Below are positions 1-9,570 of a DNA stretch of 64,000 nt, piece after piece; within the stretch, counting starts at the first letter, position 1, and the number at the start of each line of letters is the position of its first letter. Source of the DNA: Streptomyces plumbidurans (GTDB lineage: Bacteria > Actinomycetota > Actinomycetes > Streptomycetales > Streptomycetaceae). The notes beneath the pieces were generated by a model. The model did not search any database. It was given only the letters and a program-made list of their open reading frames with translations, and was not told where the DNA came from. Made by a program: the position numbers and the translations under genes. The DNA lies in the NCBI RefSeq assembly GCF_019857225.1, contig NZ_JAFJSY010000010.1, positions 186,001 through 250,000 on the forward strand, written 5' to 3'.

Positions 1-47
1 AACGCGCCCGCAAGTCGGCCCAGTAGCAGACCAGTTGTTCCGGACCG

Positions 48-1115
<1,068 letters not shown>

Positions 1116-2057
1116 TCATATAGCGGACGCCGGCACATCGACCCGCGCCACCCGGCGGTCCCGGGCGACTCTGCGGGCGGCCCGCCACGCGTCCCAGGTC
1201 AGCAGCGCCAGCGCCACCCACACCAGCCCGAACCCGGCCCACCGCTCCGGCGGCATCTCCTCGTGGAAGTACAGGATCCCGAGCAGGAACTGGAACACCG
1301 GCGTCAGATACTGCAGCAGCCCCAGCGTCGACAGCGGCACCCGGATCGCTGCCGCGCCGAAGCAGACCAGCGGCAGCGCCGTGACCACTCCGGCCGCGGC
1401 GAGCAGCGCCGCGTGCCCCGGCCCGTGCGTGGCGAACGTCGACTCGCCCTGCGAGCTCAGCCACATCAGATAGCCGACCGCGGGCACGAACTGGATCGCG
1501 GTCTCCGCGGCCAGCGACTCCACCCCGCCGAGGTCGACCTTCTTCTTCACCAGCCCGTAGGTCGCGAAGGAGAAGGCGAGCGTGAGCGAGATCCACGGCA
1601 ACTGCCCGTATCCCACGGCGAGCACGACCACCGCGGCCAGGCCGGTCCCGACCGCCACCCACTGCACGGGACGCAGCCGTTCCTTCAGCAGCAGCACGCC
1701 CATGGCGATGGTGACCAGCGGGTTGATGAAGTACCCGAGCGAGGCCTCGACCACGTGCCCGCTGTTCACGGCCCAGATGTAGACGCCCCAGTTGATGGTG
1801 ATGAAGGCCGCGGCGACCGCGACGAGCGCCAGTCTGCGCGGCTGCCTCAGCAGGGCGCCGGCCCAGGCCCAGCGCCGGGTCACGAGCAGCGCGACGGCCA
1901 CGAAGACGAGGGACCAGGCCATCCGGTGGGCCAGGATCTCGCCCGCTCCGGCGGGCTTCAGCAGCGGCCAGAAGAGGGGGACCAGGCCCCACATCCCGTA
2001 TGCCGCGAAGCCGTTCAGCAGTCCTGTACGCCGTTCGCCGCCCGACTTCCCGGTCAC
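1116..2057 (-). CDS. rarD: RarD-type EamA/DMT permease
   Basis: This is a 313-residue integral membrane protein of the drug/metabolite transporter superfamily, RarD branch. The branch is historically annotated as chloramphenicol-sensitivity protein; its true substrate is unknown. The sequence shows about ten hydrophobic segments. It has the RarD opening (GLLNGFAAYGMWGLVPLFWP, then EILAHRMAWS), the internal pair GVYIWAVNSGHVVEASLGYF and INPL, and the late segment TLGLLQYLTPVFQFLLG, all typical of this branch. The start is GTG at 2057, preceded by a strong GAGGAGG ribosome site. The C-terminus ends in a short basic tail (RAARRVARDRRVARV), expected on the cytoplasmic side. It lies downstream of a very stable palindrome that probably separates it from the next gene. 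Confidence 0.85.
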   Translation of the reverse strand: MTGKSGGERRTGLLNGFAAYGMWGLVPLFWPLLKPAGAGEILAHRMAWSLVFVAVALLVTRRWAWAGALLRQPRRLALVAVAAAFITINWGVYIWAVNSGHVVEASLGYFINPLVTIAMGVLLLKERLRPVQWVAVGTGLAAVVVLAVGYGQLPWISLTLAFSFATYGLVKKKVDLGGVESLAAETAIQFVPAVGYLMWLSSQGESTFATHGPGHAALLAAAGVVTALPLVCFGAAAIRVPLSTLGLLQYLTPVFQFLLGILYFHEEMPPERWAGFGLVWVALALLTWDAWRAARRVARDRRVARVDVPASAI

Positions 2058-2114
2058 GTGCCTCCTCCTCGCCCGGTCGCATGTATGTGCCAGGCAGAAG
2101 GTAACGCCGAACGG

Positions 2115-2160
2115 CCTCGCCTGTCATGCCCGTATCGCCATACGGTCATGACAGGCGAGG
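2115..2160. terminator. 46-bp near-perfect palindrome, probable terminator
   Basis: The arms 2115-2128 and 2147-2160 are perfect reverse complements. An inner CCGTAT/ATACGG pair extends the stem around a four-base loop with one internal mismatch. It lies between the 3' end of the leftward oxidoreductase and the 5' end of rarD. It has no U-tract, so it would be a Streptomyces-style U-less terminator, or possibly a binding site. Confidence 0.55.
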
Positions 2161-2167
2161 GAGACTG

Positions 2168-2199
2168 CCGAGGGGCCGAGGGGCCGAGGGGCCGAGGGG
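2168..2199. repeat. 8-bp tandem repeat, four copies
   Basis: The unit CCGAGGGG occurs four times in a row, followed by a diverged copy. The array lies 9 bp outside the stop codon of the leftward oxidoreductase gene. It is one of several short arrays in this window that sit against a gene 3' end. Confidence 0.8.
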
Positions 2200-2207
2200 T
2201 CGGAGTG

Positions 2208-3062
<855 letters not shown>

Positions 3063-3154
3063 GACGTAAGACTCCTTGTGGGGTGGCGGATGACACCGAC
3101 CTTAGGAGTTGCGCTAACTATTGGAAAGTACCCACTTTGAAGTAAGGTACTGGC
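3063..3154. promoter_or_regulatory. Divergent promoter/operator region of the HxlR-oxidoreductase pair
   Basis: This 92-bp spacer is AT-richer than its surroundings. It contains an imperfect GTAC-centred pair (AGTACCCAC and GTAAGGTAC), with starts on both sides. HxlR/DUF24 proteins typically bind such GTAC-n-GTAC sites in a shared divergent promoter. That this is the operator is inference. Confidence 0.5.
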
Positions 3155-3586
3155 ATGGCAGTTAGTGGAGCAGTAAAGGGAGCAAGGGAAACAGGAGCAA
3201 GGGGGCCGGATGCCGACGCCGAGGCCGTGTGCCCCTATCGCCTCGTCATCGAGCACGTCACCAGCCGGTGGGGCGTGCTGATCCTGATCGAGCTCCTCGA
3301 CCGCCCCCACCGCTTCAGCGAACTGCGCCGGGCCGTCAGCGGATACGGCCGCGCCGTCAGCGAGAAGATGCTGACCCAGACCCTGCAGACCCTGGAGCGC
3401 GACGGCATGGTCAACCGCGACGCCCAGCCCGTGATCCCACCCCGGGTCGACTACTCGCTGACCGGCCTGGGCCGGGAGGCGGCGGAGCAGGTGCGGGCCC
3501 TGACCCTGTGGACCGAGAAGCGGATGGACGCGGTGGAGGAAGCACGGGAGGCGTACGACACCCGCCGGGGTGCCGACGCCTCCTGA
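3155..3586 (+). CDS. HxlR/DUF24-family redox-type transcriptional regulator
   Basis: This 143-residue winged-helix regulator has the HxlR core from about residue 26. CPYRLVIEHV leads into the helices SRWGVLILIELL and RFSELRRAV, then SEKMLTQTLQTLERDGMVNR and the wing VDYSLTGLG. The only cysteine is the one in AVCPY. That position is the conserved sensing cysteine of one-Cys DUF24 regulators such as QorR and HypR. The first 25 residues are a variable, weakly structured leader, and the true start could lie a few codons inside. It is divergent from the QorB-like gene and most likely represses it. Derepression by quinone or disulfide stress is known for the family but is not shown here. Confidence 0.85.
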   Translation: MAVSGAVKGARETGARGPDADAEAVCPYRLVIEHVTSRWGVLILIELLDRPHRFSELRRAVSGYGRAVSEKMLTQTLQTLERDGMVNRDAQPVIPPRVDYSLTGLGREAAEQVRALTLWTEKRMDAVEEAREAYDTRRGADAS

Positions 3587-3632
3587 GCCTGCTCTGCCGC
3601 CTGCGACCTGCGGCGTGTGGCGTGCGGCCGGG

Positions 3633-4712
3633 TCAGCCGACGACCGTCCAGGTGTCGCCGCCCGCCAGCAGCGATGCCAGGTCGCCCTTGCCGTGCTGCT
3701 CGATCGCGGTGTCGAGCTGGTCGGACATCTGCGTGTCGTAGACGGGCCGGTCGACCGAGCGCAGCACCCCGATCGGGGTGTGGTGCAGGGTGTCCGGGTC
3801 GGCCAGTCGGGACAGCGCGAACGCCGTGGTCGGGGAGGTGGCGTGCGCGTCGTGGACCAGCACGTCGGCCTCGTTCTCGGACGTCACGGTGACCACCTTC
3901 AGATCGCCCGTCGCCGCGTCCCGTACGACACCGCGCGAGCCGTCCGCCCCGAAGCGGATCGGCTGCCCGTGTTCCAGCCGGATCACGGCCTCCTGGGCCT
4001 GTTGGTTGTCCTTGAGGGCCTCGAAGGCGCCGTCGTTGAAGATGTTGCAGTTCTGGTAGATCTCGATGAGCGCCGTGCCCGGGTGCTCGGCCGCCTGGCG
4101 CAGCACCTCGGTGAGGTGCTTGCGGTCGGAGTCGATGGTGCGGGCGACGAAGGACGCCTCCGCGCCGAGCGCCAGCGACACCGGGTTGAACGGCGCGTCC
4201 AGCGAGCCCATCGGCGTCGACTTCGTGATCTTGCCGACCTCGGACGTCGGGGAGTACTGCCCCTTCGTCAGGCCGTAGATCCGGTTGTTGAACAGCAGGA
4301 TCTTGAGGTTGACGTTGCGGCGCAGGGCGTGGATGAGGTGGTTGCCGCCGATGGACAGGGCGTCGCCGTCACCCGTGACCACCCACACCGACAGATCCCG
4401 CCTGCTGGCAGCGAGGCCGGTCGCGATGGCCGGGGCGCGTCCGTGGATGGAGTGCATGCCGTACGTGTTCATGTAGTACGGGAAGCGGGACGAGCAGCCG
4501 ATGCCCGAGACGAAGACGATGTTCTCCTTGGCCAGGCCCAGTTGCGGCATGAAGCCCTGGACGGCCGCCAGGATCGCGTAGTCCCCGCAGCCGGGGCACC
4601 AGCGCACTTCCTGGTCGGACTTGAAGTCCTTCATGGACTGGCGGCCCTCGGCCTTGGGAACGAGGGAAAGCGCCTCGATCGTGCCCGTGCCTTCCGTGGA
4701 CGTCTCAGCCAT
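3633..4712 (-). CDS. korB: 2-oxoacid:ferredoxin oxidoreductase, beta subunit
   Basis: This 359-residue TPP-binding beta subunit oxidatively decarboxylates a 2-oxoacid (2-oxoglutarate by family assignment) with CoA and passes electrons to ferredoxin. WCPGCGDYAILAAVQ near residue 38 supplies the cluster/TPP-proximal cysteines. The TPP motif is VTGDGDALSIGGNHLIHALR, followed by LLFNNRIYGLTKGQYSPTS. YQNCNIFNDGAF carries a further conserved cysteine. The gene overlaps the end of korA by eight bases, so the two are translationally coupled and made in equal amounts. It is the last gene of the leftward run that starts at the histidine kinases. The close match to the KorB pattern known from Mycobacterium and Streptomyces makes the call secure; the exact 2-oxoacid is inferred. 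Confidence 0.93.
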   Translation of the reverse strand: MAETSTEGTGTIEALSLVPKAEGRQSMKDFKSDQEVRWCPGCGDYAILAAVQGFMPQLGLAKENIVFVSGIGCSSRFPYYMNTYGMHSIHGRAPAIATGLAASRRDLSVWVVTGDGDALSIGGNHLIHALRRNVNLKILLFNNRIYGLTKGQYSPTSEVGKITKSTPMGSLDAPFNPVSLALGAEASFVARTIDSDRKHLTEVLRQAAEHPGTALIEIYQNCNIFNDGAFEALKDNQQAQEAVIRLEHGQPIRFGADGSRGVVRDAATGDLKVVTVTSENEADVLVHDAHATSPTTAFALSRLADPDTLHHTPIGVLRSVDRPVYDTQMSDQLDTAIEQHGKGDLASLLAGGDTWTVVG

Positions 4713-6633
4713 CGATGGCCTCCTTGAGAGCCGTGGCGAGCTGTTCGGCCTTGAACGGCATGCCGTTGACCTGGTTGTACGAGTGCGCGTCGACCAGGTA
4801 CTTCGCCCGGATCAGGGTGGCGAGCTGACCGAGGTTCATCTCGGGGATCACCACCTTGTCGTACCGCTTGAGCACCGCGCCGAGATTGGCCGGGAACGGG
4901 TTGAGGTGGCGCAGATGGGCCTGCGCGATGGACTCACCGGCCGTGCGCAGCCGCCGTACCGCCGCGGTGATCGGTCCGTAGGTCGAGCCCCAGCCGAGCA
5001 CCAGCGTCCGCGCCCCGTGCGGGTCGTCGACCTCCAGGTCCGGTACGTCGATGCCGTCGACCTTGGCCTGGCGGGTGCGAACCATGAAGTCGTGGTTGGC
5101 GGGGTCGTAGGAGATGTTGCCCGTGCCGTCCTGCTTCTCGATGCCGCCGATGCGGTGTTCGAGACCGGGGGTGCCGGGGATCGCCCAGGGCCGGGCGAGG
5201 GTCTGCGGGTCGCGCTTGTACGGCCAGAAGACCTCGGTGCCGTCGGCCAGCGTGTGGTTCGGGCCCTGGGCGAACTGCACGGTCAGATCCGGGAGTTCGT
5301 CGAGCTCGGGGATGCGCCAGGGCTCGGAGCCGTTGGCCAGGTAGCCGTCGGAGAGCAGCACCACCGGGGTGCGGTACGTCAGCGCGATCCGCGCCGCCTC
5401 GATGGCCGCGTGGAAGCAGTCCGCGGGCGTCCTGGGCGCGACCACCGGCACCGGCGCCTCGCCGTTGCGGCCGTACATGGCCTGCAGCAGGTCCGCCTGC
5501 TCGGTCTTGGTGGGCAGGCCGGTGGAAGGGCCGCCGCGCTGGATGTCGATGACGAGCAGCGGCAGCTCCAGCGAGACGGCGAGCCCGATGGTCTCGCTCT
5601 TGAGCGCCACACCGGGGCCGGAGGTGGTGGTCACGCCCAGCGAACCGCCGAAGGCCGCGCCCAGCGCCGCACCGATGCCGGCGATCTCGTCCTCCGCCTG
5701 GAAGGTGCGTACGCCGAAGTTCTTGTGCCTGCTCAGCTCGTGCAGGATGTCCGAGGCCGGCGTGATCGGGTACGAGCCCAGGAACAGCGGCAGGTCCGCT
5801 TGGCGCGAGGCGGCGATCAGGCCGTAGGCGAGGGCGAGGTTGCCGGAGATGTTGCGGTAGGTGCCGGGCGGGAAGGCCGTCGTGGCCGGGGCGATCTCGT
5901 AGGAGACCGCGAAGTCCTCGGTCGTCTCGCCGAAGTTCCAGCCGGCCCGGAAGGCGGCGAGGTTCGCCTCGGCGATCTCGGGCTTCTTGGCGAACTTGGT
6001 CCGCAGGAACTTCTCGGTGCCCTCGGTCGGCCGGTGGTACATCCACGACAGCAGGCCCAGCGCGAACATGTTCTTGCTGCGCTCGGCCTCCTTGCGGCTG
6101 AGGTCGAACTCCTTGAGCGCCTCGACCGTGAGGGTCGTCAGCGGCACCTCGTGCAGGTGGTAGCCGTCGAGCGAGCCGTCCTCCAGCGGGGAGGTGGCGT
6201 AACCGACCTTCTGCATCGCCCGTTTGGTGAACTCGTCCGTGTTGACGATGATCTCCGCGCCGCGCGGCAGATCGGCGATGTTCGCCTTCAGCGCGGCCGG
6301 GTTCATCGCGACCAGGACGTTCGGCGCGTCGCCCGGGGTGAGGATGTCGTGGTCGGCGAAGTGGAGCTGGAAGGAGGAGACGCCCGGCAGGGTTCCGGCA
6401 GGTGCCCGGATCTCGGCGGGGAAGTTCGGCAGGGTCGACAGGTCGTTGCCGAAGGACGCCGTCTCGGAGGTGAAGCGGTCGCCGGTGAGCTGCATCCCGT
6501 CACCGGAGTCTCCCGCGAACCGGATGATCACCCGGTCCAGCCTGCGTACGTCCTTGGCCGCGCCCGGTTCGCGCTGCACTCCCACTACGGTTCCGTCTGC
6601 CTGCTCCGTCGTCCTGCTGACCTGGCTGGTCAC
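4705..6633 (-). CDS. korA: 2-oxoacid:ferredoxin oxidoreductase, fused gamma-alpha subunit
   Basis: This 642-residue protein fuses the gamma domain to the alpha domain, as in actinobacterial KorA. The gamma domain runs from about residue 30 to 210 and opens with IIRFAGDSGDGMQLTGDRF. The alpha domain begins near GNLALAYGLIAASRQ and has the diagnostic FLGSYPITPASDILHELS. Later come RTFQAEDEIAGIGAALGAA and TTTSGPGVALKSE, which shape the TPP/substrate pocket. It works with KorB as an alpha2beta2 enzyme that makes acyl-CoA and reduced ferredoxin. The start is GTG at 6633 with a GAGGGAGG ribosome site. A candidate palindrome lies 65 bp upstream. No ferredoxin gene is next to it. The nearby partial complex I is a possible sink for the electrons. 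Confidence 0.93.
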   Translation of the reverse strand: MTSQVSRTTEQADGTVVGVQREPGAAKDVRRLDRVIIRFAGDSGDGMQLTGDRFTSETASFGNDLSTLPNFPAEIRAPAGTLPGVSSFQLHFADHDILTPGDAPNVLVAMNPAALKANIADLPRGAEIIVNTDEFTKRAMQKVGYATSPLEDGSLDGYHLHEVPLTTLTVEALKEFDLSRKEAERSKNMFALGLLSWMYHRPTEGTEKFLRTKFAKKPEIAEANLAAFRAGWNFGETTEDFAVSYEIAPATTAFPPGTYRNISGNLALAYGLIAASRQADLPLFLGSYPITPASDILHELSRHKNFGVRTFQAEDEIAGIGAALGAAFGGSLGVTTTSGPGVALKSETIGLAVSLELPLLVIDIQRGGPSTGLPTKTEQADLLQAMYGRNGEAPVPVVAPRTPADCFHAAIEAARIALTYRTPVVLLSDGYLANGSEPWRIPELDELPDLTVQFAQGPNHTLADGTEVFWPYKRDPQTLARPWAIPGTPGLEHRIGGIEKQDGTGNISYDPANHDFMVRTRQAKVDGIDVPDLEVDDPHGARTLVLGWGSTYGPITAAVRRLRTAGESIAQAHLRHLNPFPANLGAVLKRYDKVVIPEMNLGQLATLIRAKYLVDAHSYNQVNGMPFKAEQLATALKEAIDG

Positions 6634-6697
6634 TGAACTGGACCTCCCTCGAGGCGACTGTCTGGGACCGGCCTTCCCGCAGGCCCTCCCAGGATCA

Positions 6698-6716
6698 ACC
6701 CTACGTCGGTTAGGGT
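6698..6716. promoter_or_regulatory. Inverted repeat upstream of korA
   Basis: ACCCTA and TAGGGT are perfect six-base arms around a seven-base centre, 65-83 bp upstream of the korA start, where an operator would act. No regulator is identified. It only loosely resembles an iron-box, so it is recorded as a candidate. The rest of 6634-6913 shows no gene. Confidence 0.35.
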
Positions 6717-6913
6717 CGCCTTCCCGTGGCCATTCGCATGATGGACACAGACTTGAGATGCTGTGACGCCCTGACTTGTCATGATTTCCCGCCCCCGGCG
6801 CTTGCCTTGAAGACGCTTCACCGTGATGGTGCGGTTTCGGGGCTGACGGACGCTTGACTGACGCTGGGCCGACGGCCGGACCTGCCGGGTGACTGACATT
6901 CAGTGCCGGCGTG

Positions 6914-7585
6914 TCATGAGTTCAAGTAGGTGAGGACCGCGAGGACCCGCCGGTGATCCCCGTCGCTCTGGGACAGCCCGAGTTTCAGGAAGATATTGCT
7001 GACGTGCTTCTCGACGGCACCGTCGCTGACCACGAGCTGGCGCGCGATGGCCGAGTTGGTCCGGCCCTCGGCCATCAGCCCGAGAACCTCACGCTCCCGG
7101 GGCGTCAGCCCCGCCAGCACGTCCTGCTTACGGCTGCGCCCGAGCAGCTGCGCGACCACCTCCGGGTCAAGCGCGGTACCGCCCTGGGCCACCCGCACCA
7201 CCGCGTCGACGAACTCACGCACCTCGGCCACGCGGTCCTTGAGCAGATAGCCGACGCCATGGCTGGAGCCGGCCAGCAGCTCGGTGGCGTAGCGCTCCTC
7301 CACGTACTGCGACAGCACGAGCACGCCGAGGCCCGGATGCGCCTTGCGCAGCTGCACCGCGGCGCGCACCCCCTCGTCGGTGTGGGTCGGCGGCATCCGT
7401 ACGTCCGCGACGACGACATCGGGCAGCTCGCCCTGCCCGTCCAGCTCGGTGATGGTCTTGATCAGCGCCTCGCCGTCACCCACCCCGGCGACGACGTCAT
7501 GCCCACGGTCGGTCAGCAGCCGGGTCAGCCCCTCCCTGAGCAGCACTGAATCCTCGGCAATGACCACCCGCACCCTGTCCTCCAC
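6914..7585 (-). CDS. LuxR/NarL-type response regulator
   Basis: This 223-residue two-component regulator has a receiver domain (about 1-125) and a C-terminal LuxR-type helix-turn-helix (about 160-223). The receiver has acidic residues in VVIAEDSVLLREG, the phospho-acceptor Asp in DVVVADVRMPP, and the conserved Lys in YLLKDRVAEV. The DNA-binding motif reads LTPREREVLGLMAEGRTNSA, followed by AIARQLVVSDGAVEKHVSNIF. The GTG at 7585 is preferred because the receiver starts four codons later and a G-rich tract precedes it; an ATG 15 codons upstream lacks any ribosome site. It is the partner of one or both adjacent DesK-type kinases. It lies between korAB and the divergent nuo operon, so those are reasonable candidate targets. 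Confidence 0.88.
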   Translation of the reverse strand: MEDRVRVVIAEDSVLLREGLTRLLTDRGHDVVAGVGDGEALIKTITELDGQGELPDVVVADVRMPPTHTDEGVRAAVQLRKAHPGLGVLVLSQYVEERYATELLAGSSHGVGYLLKDRVAEVREFVDAVVRVAQGGTALDPEVVAQLLGRSRKQDVLAGLTPREREVLGLMAEGRTNSAIARQLVVSDGAVEKHVSNIFLKLGLSQSDGDHRRVLAVLTYLNS

Positions 7586-7789
7586 GATTTTTGGCCCCCC
7601 AGCCCGATCCGTCTGCCAGTAGTCCAGCATTCCAGCATTCGAACCGGGCTGCGCCGCGCGAACCTATTTCAGCGGGAATGGGGGTGGAGTGGGGGTGGGG
7701 TTGGCTGGATTTCCGTCACGGGGCTTTGGCGGGGGTGAGTGGCGGGTCGGGCCGCCATGCTCGGCCGAGCCACATGCGGGGCCCACGGC

Positions 7790-9154
7790 TCAGCCGAGCG
7801 CCCGTTCGCCCCGCCAGGGGAGTTCCGCGGTGACTCGGGTGGGGCCGCCGGCAGGCGAGTCCACCAGCAGGATTCCGTCCACCGCGTCCAGCCGTTCGGC
7901 GAGCCCGCCCAGGCCCGAGCCGCCGGAGGCGTCCGCTCCGCCGACGCCGTTGTCCACGACCTGCACCATCAGCCGGTTCTCCACCCGCCACACATCCACG
8001 GCCGCCCAGGTGGCCCGCGCGTGCTTGCTGATGTTCTGCAGCAGCTCCGACACCGTGAAGTACGCGATCCCCTCGATCGCCGGCGCCGGCCGCTCGACGA
8101 GATCCACCTCGACCTGCACCGGCACCGTGCACCGCGAGGCGACCGAGGACAGCGCGGCGTCCAGACCGCGGTCGGTCAGCACCGCCGGATGGATCCCGCG
8201 CGCGAGGTCCCGCAGCTCCTGCAGCGCGGTTTTCACCTCGCCGTGCGCCTCGTCGACCATCCGCGCCGCCGCCTGCGGGTCCTCCGTCAGCTTCTCCTTG
8301 GCCAGCCCCAGATCCATGGCCAGCGCCACGAGCCGGGCCTGCGCCCCGTCGTGCAGGTCGCGCTCGATCCGCCGCAGGTCCGCGGCCGCCGTGTCGACCA
8401 CGACACCCCGGTCCGACTCCAGCTCCACCACCCGCGCCGACAGCCGCGACGGGCCGAGCAGCCCCTGCACCATCACCCGGTCCACCATTGTCAGCGCCCG
8501 TACGATCCACGGCGTGGCCAGCGTGAACACCAGTCCCACCAGCGCCGTCACGGTGATCTCGAAGGGGTTGTCGAGGTACACGCTGTGCGAGGTGTCGCCG
8601 TAGAGCTGAAGCCCGCCCTGGCCGCCGTACACCGGGAAGAGCCAGAACCACAGCGGATACGTCAGCAGGGCCCATCCGTACGCCCAGAAGTTCACCGCGA
8701 TCACGAACGAGAAGACCGACCAGGGGAACTGCAGCAGTGCGTACAGCAGCGTCCGCCACGAGGTGCCGCTCTTCAGTACGGCCCCCATCCAGGCCATCAC
8801 GCCGGACTTCCGCATCCGCAGCGGCTCGGGGTCGGCCACCTCCAGGCCCAGCAGCCCGCGCGCCCGCGCCCGCTCCAGCGCCCCGAAGCCCCGGCAGCCG
8901 GCCAGCCCCGCGGCCAGCACCGGGATGCCCAAAAACGTCACCAGGAGGCCCGCGCCGAGCGCGACCATCGTGACCGAGTACACGAAGAGCGTGACGCCGA
9001 TCGGCAGGCTCAGCAGCACATAGGCGAACTCGCGCCAGCTGCGCGCCTCGAACGGCGCCCGCAGACCGGCGGGCAGCCGGCGCCGGGGGCCGGCGCCCAG
9101 CCCGTCGTCGTACCCGTACCCGTGTCCGTAGCCCTGTCCGTACTCGGTGGCCAT
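7790..9154 (-). CDS. DesK/NarX-class membrane histidine kinase (first of a tandem pair)
   Basis: This 454-residue kinase begins with a Gly/Tyr-rich leader. A multi-pass membrane sensor module with four to five hydrophobic segments follows, spanning roughly residues 40-230. The HisKA_3 dimerisation box RRIERDLHDGAQARLVALAM carries the phospho-accepting His. The HATPase domain has the N-box-like VSELLQNISKHA, the G1 motif VVDNGVGGADASGGSGLGGL, and ends with TAELPWR. The start at the ATG 9154 is chosen because the upstream in-frame codon is TTG and lacks a ribosome site. The catalytic half is nearly identical to that of the next kinase upstream. One regulator follows, so the two kinases probably share it. 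Confidence 0.88.
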   Translation of the reverse strand: MATEYGQGYGHGYGYDDGLGAGPRRRLPAGLRAPFEARSWREFAYVLLSLPIGVTLFVYSVTMVALGAGLLVTFLGIPVLAAGLAGCRGFGALERARARGLLGLEVADPEPLRMRKSGVMAWMGAVLKSGTSWRTLLYALLQFPWSVFSFVIAVNFWAYGWALLTYPLWFWLFPVYGGQGGLQLYGDTSHSVYLDNPFEITVTALVGLVFTLATPWIVRALTMVDRVMVQGLLGPSRLSARVVELESDRGVVVDTAAADLRRIERDLHDGAQARLVALAMDLGLAKEKLTEDPQAAARMVDEAHGEVKTALQELRDLARGIHPAVLTDRGLDAALSSVASRCTVPVQVEVDLVERPAPAIEGIAYFTVSELLQNISKHARATWAAVDVWRVENRLMVQVVDNGVGGADASGGSGLGGLAERLDAVDGILLVDSPAGGPTRVTAELPWRGERALG

Positions 9155-9280
9155 CGACGTCGTCCGTTCTACTCGTCCTGCCGGCTCAGCGGCTCCCCTG
9201 CCTACCTCCACGGTCCCGTCTCCCAACTCCCCGGACCATGGAGTCCGTAGGCGTCTTGGGAGGGGGGTTTTCCCTACCCT

Positions 9281-9570
9281 TCGGCCTCACCAGGGCTGTC
9301 CGGACTTCTTCTGTCTCAGCGGGGCTGTCCGGATCTCTTCGGCTTCAGCAGGGCCGTCCGGGCTTCTTCTGTCTCAGTGGGGCTGTCCGGCTCCCTTCGG
9401 CCTCACCAGGGCCGTCCGGACTTCTGCTTTCTCAGCGGGGCTGTCCGGATCCCTTCGGCCTCAGCAGGGCTGCCCGGACCTCTTCGTCTTCAGAGGGCCC
9501 ACCCGGATCTCATCGGGCTTCAGCGGCGCTGTCCGGACCGGCCCTTTCGGCCTCATCGGGGCTGCCCCGC
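9281..9570. repeat. 29-bp minisatellite, about nine copies
   Basis: A G+C-rich unit built around GGGCTGTCCGGA and CTTCGGCCTCAGCA recurs at exactly 29-bp spacing. The GCTG/GCCG landmarks fall at 9295, 9324, 9353, 9382, 9411, 9440 and 9469; two or three diverged copies with 1-4 bp indels follow. It fills the gap between the two kinase genes, and the last copy runs over the stop codon of the upstream kinase. The period is not a multiple of three, and no unique spacers separate the units. Confidence 0.92.

Noticed and set aside
6698..6716. Calling the palindrome an iron-regulator (DmdR/Fur) box
   Set aside because: The ACCCTA/TAGGGT arms do not match the TTAGGTTAGGCT-type consensus closely enough; only a generic operator is recorded.
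6630..6899. An 89-codon frame upstream of korA as a gene
   Set aside because: It overlaps the korA ribosome site and promoter region, has no ribosome site of its own and no recognisable sequence.
9281..9570. The 29-bp repeats as a CRISPR array
   Set aside because: The units are directly contiguous with no spacers, and no cas genes are nearby.
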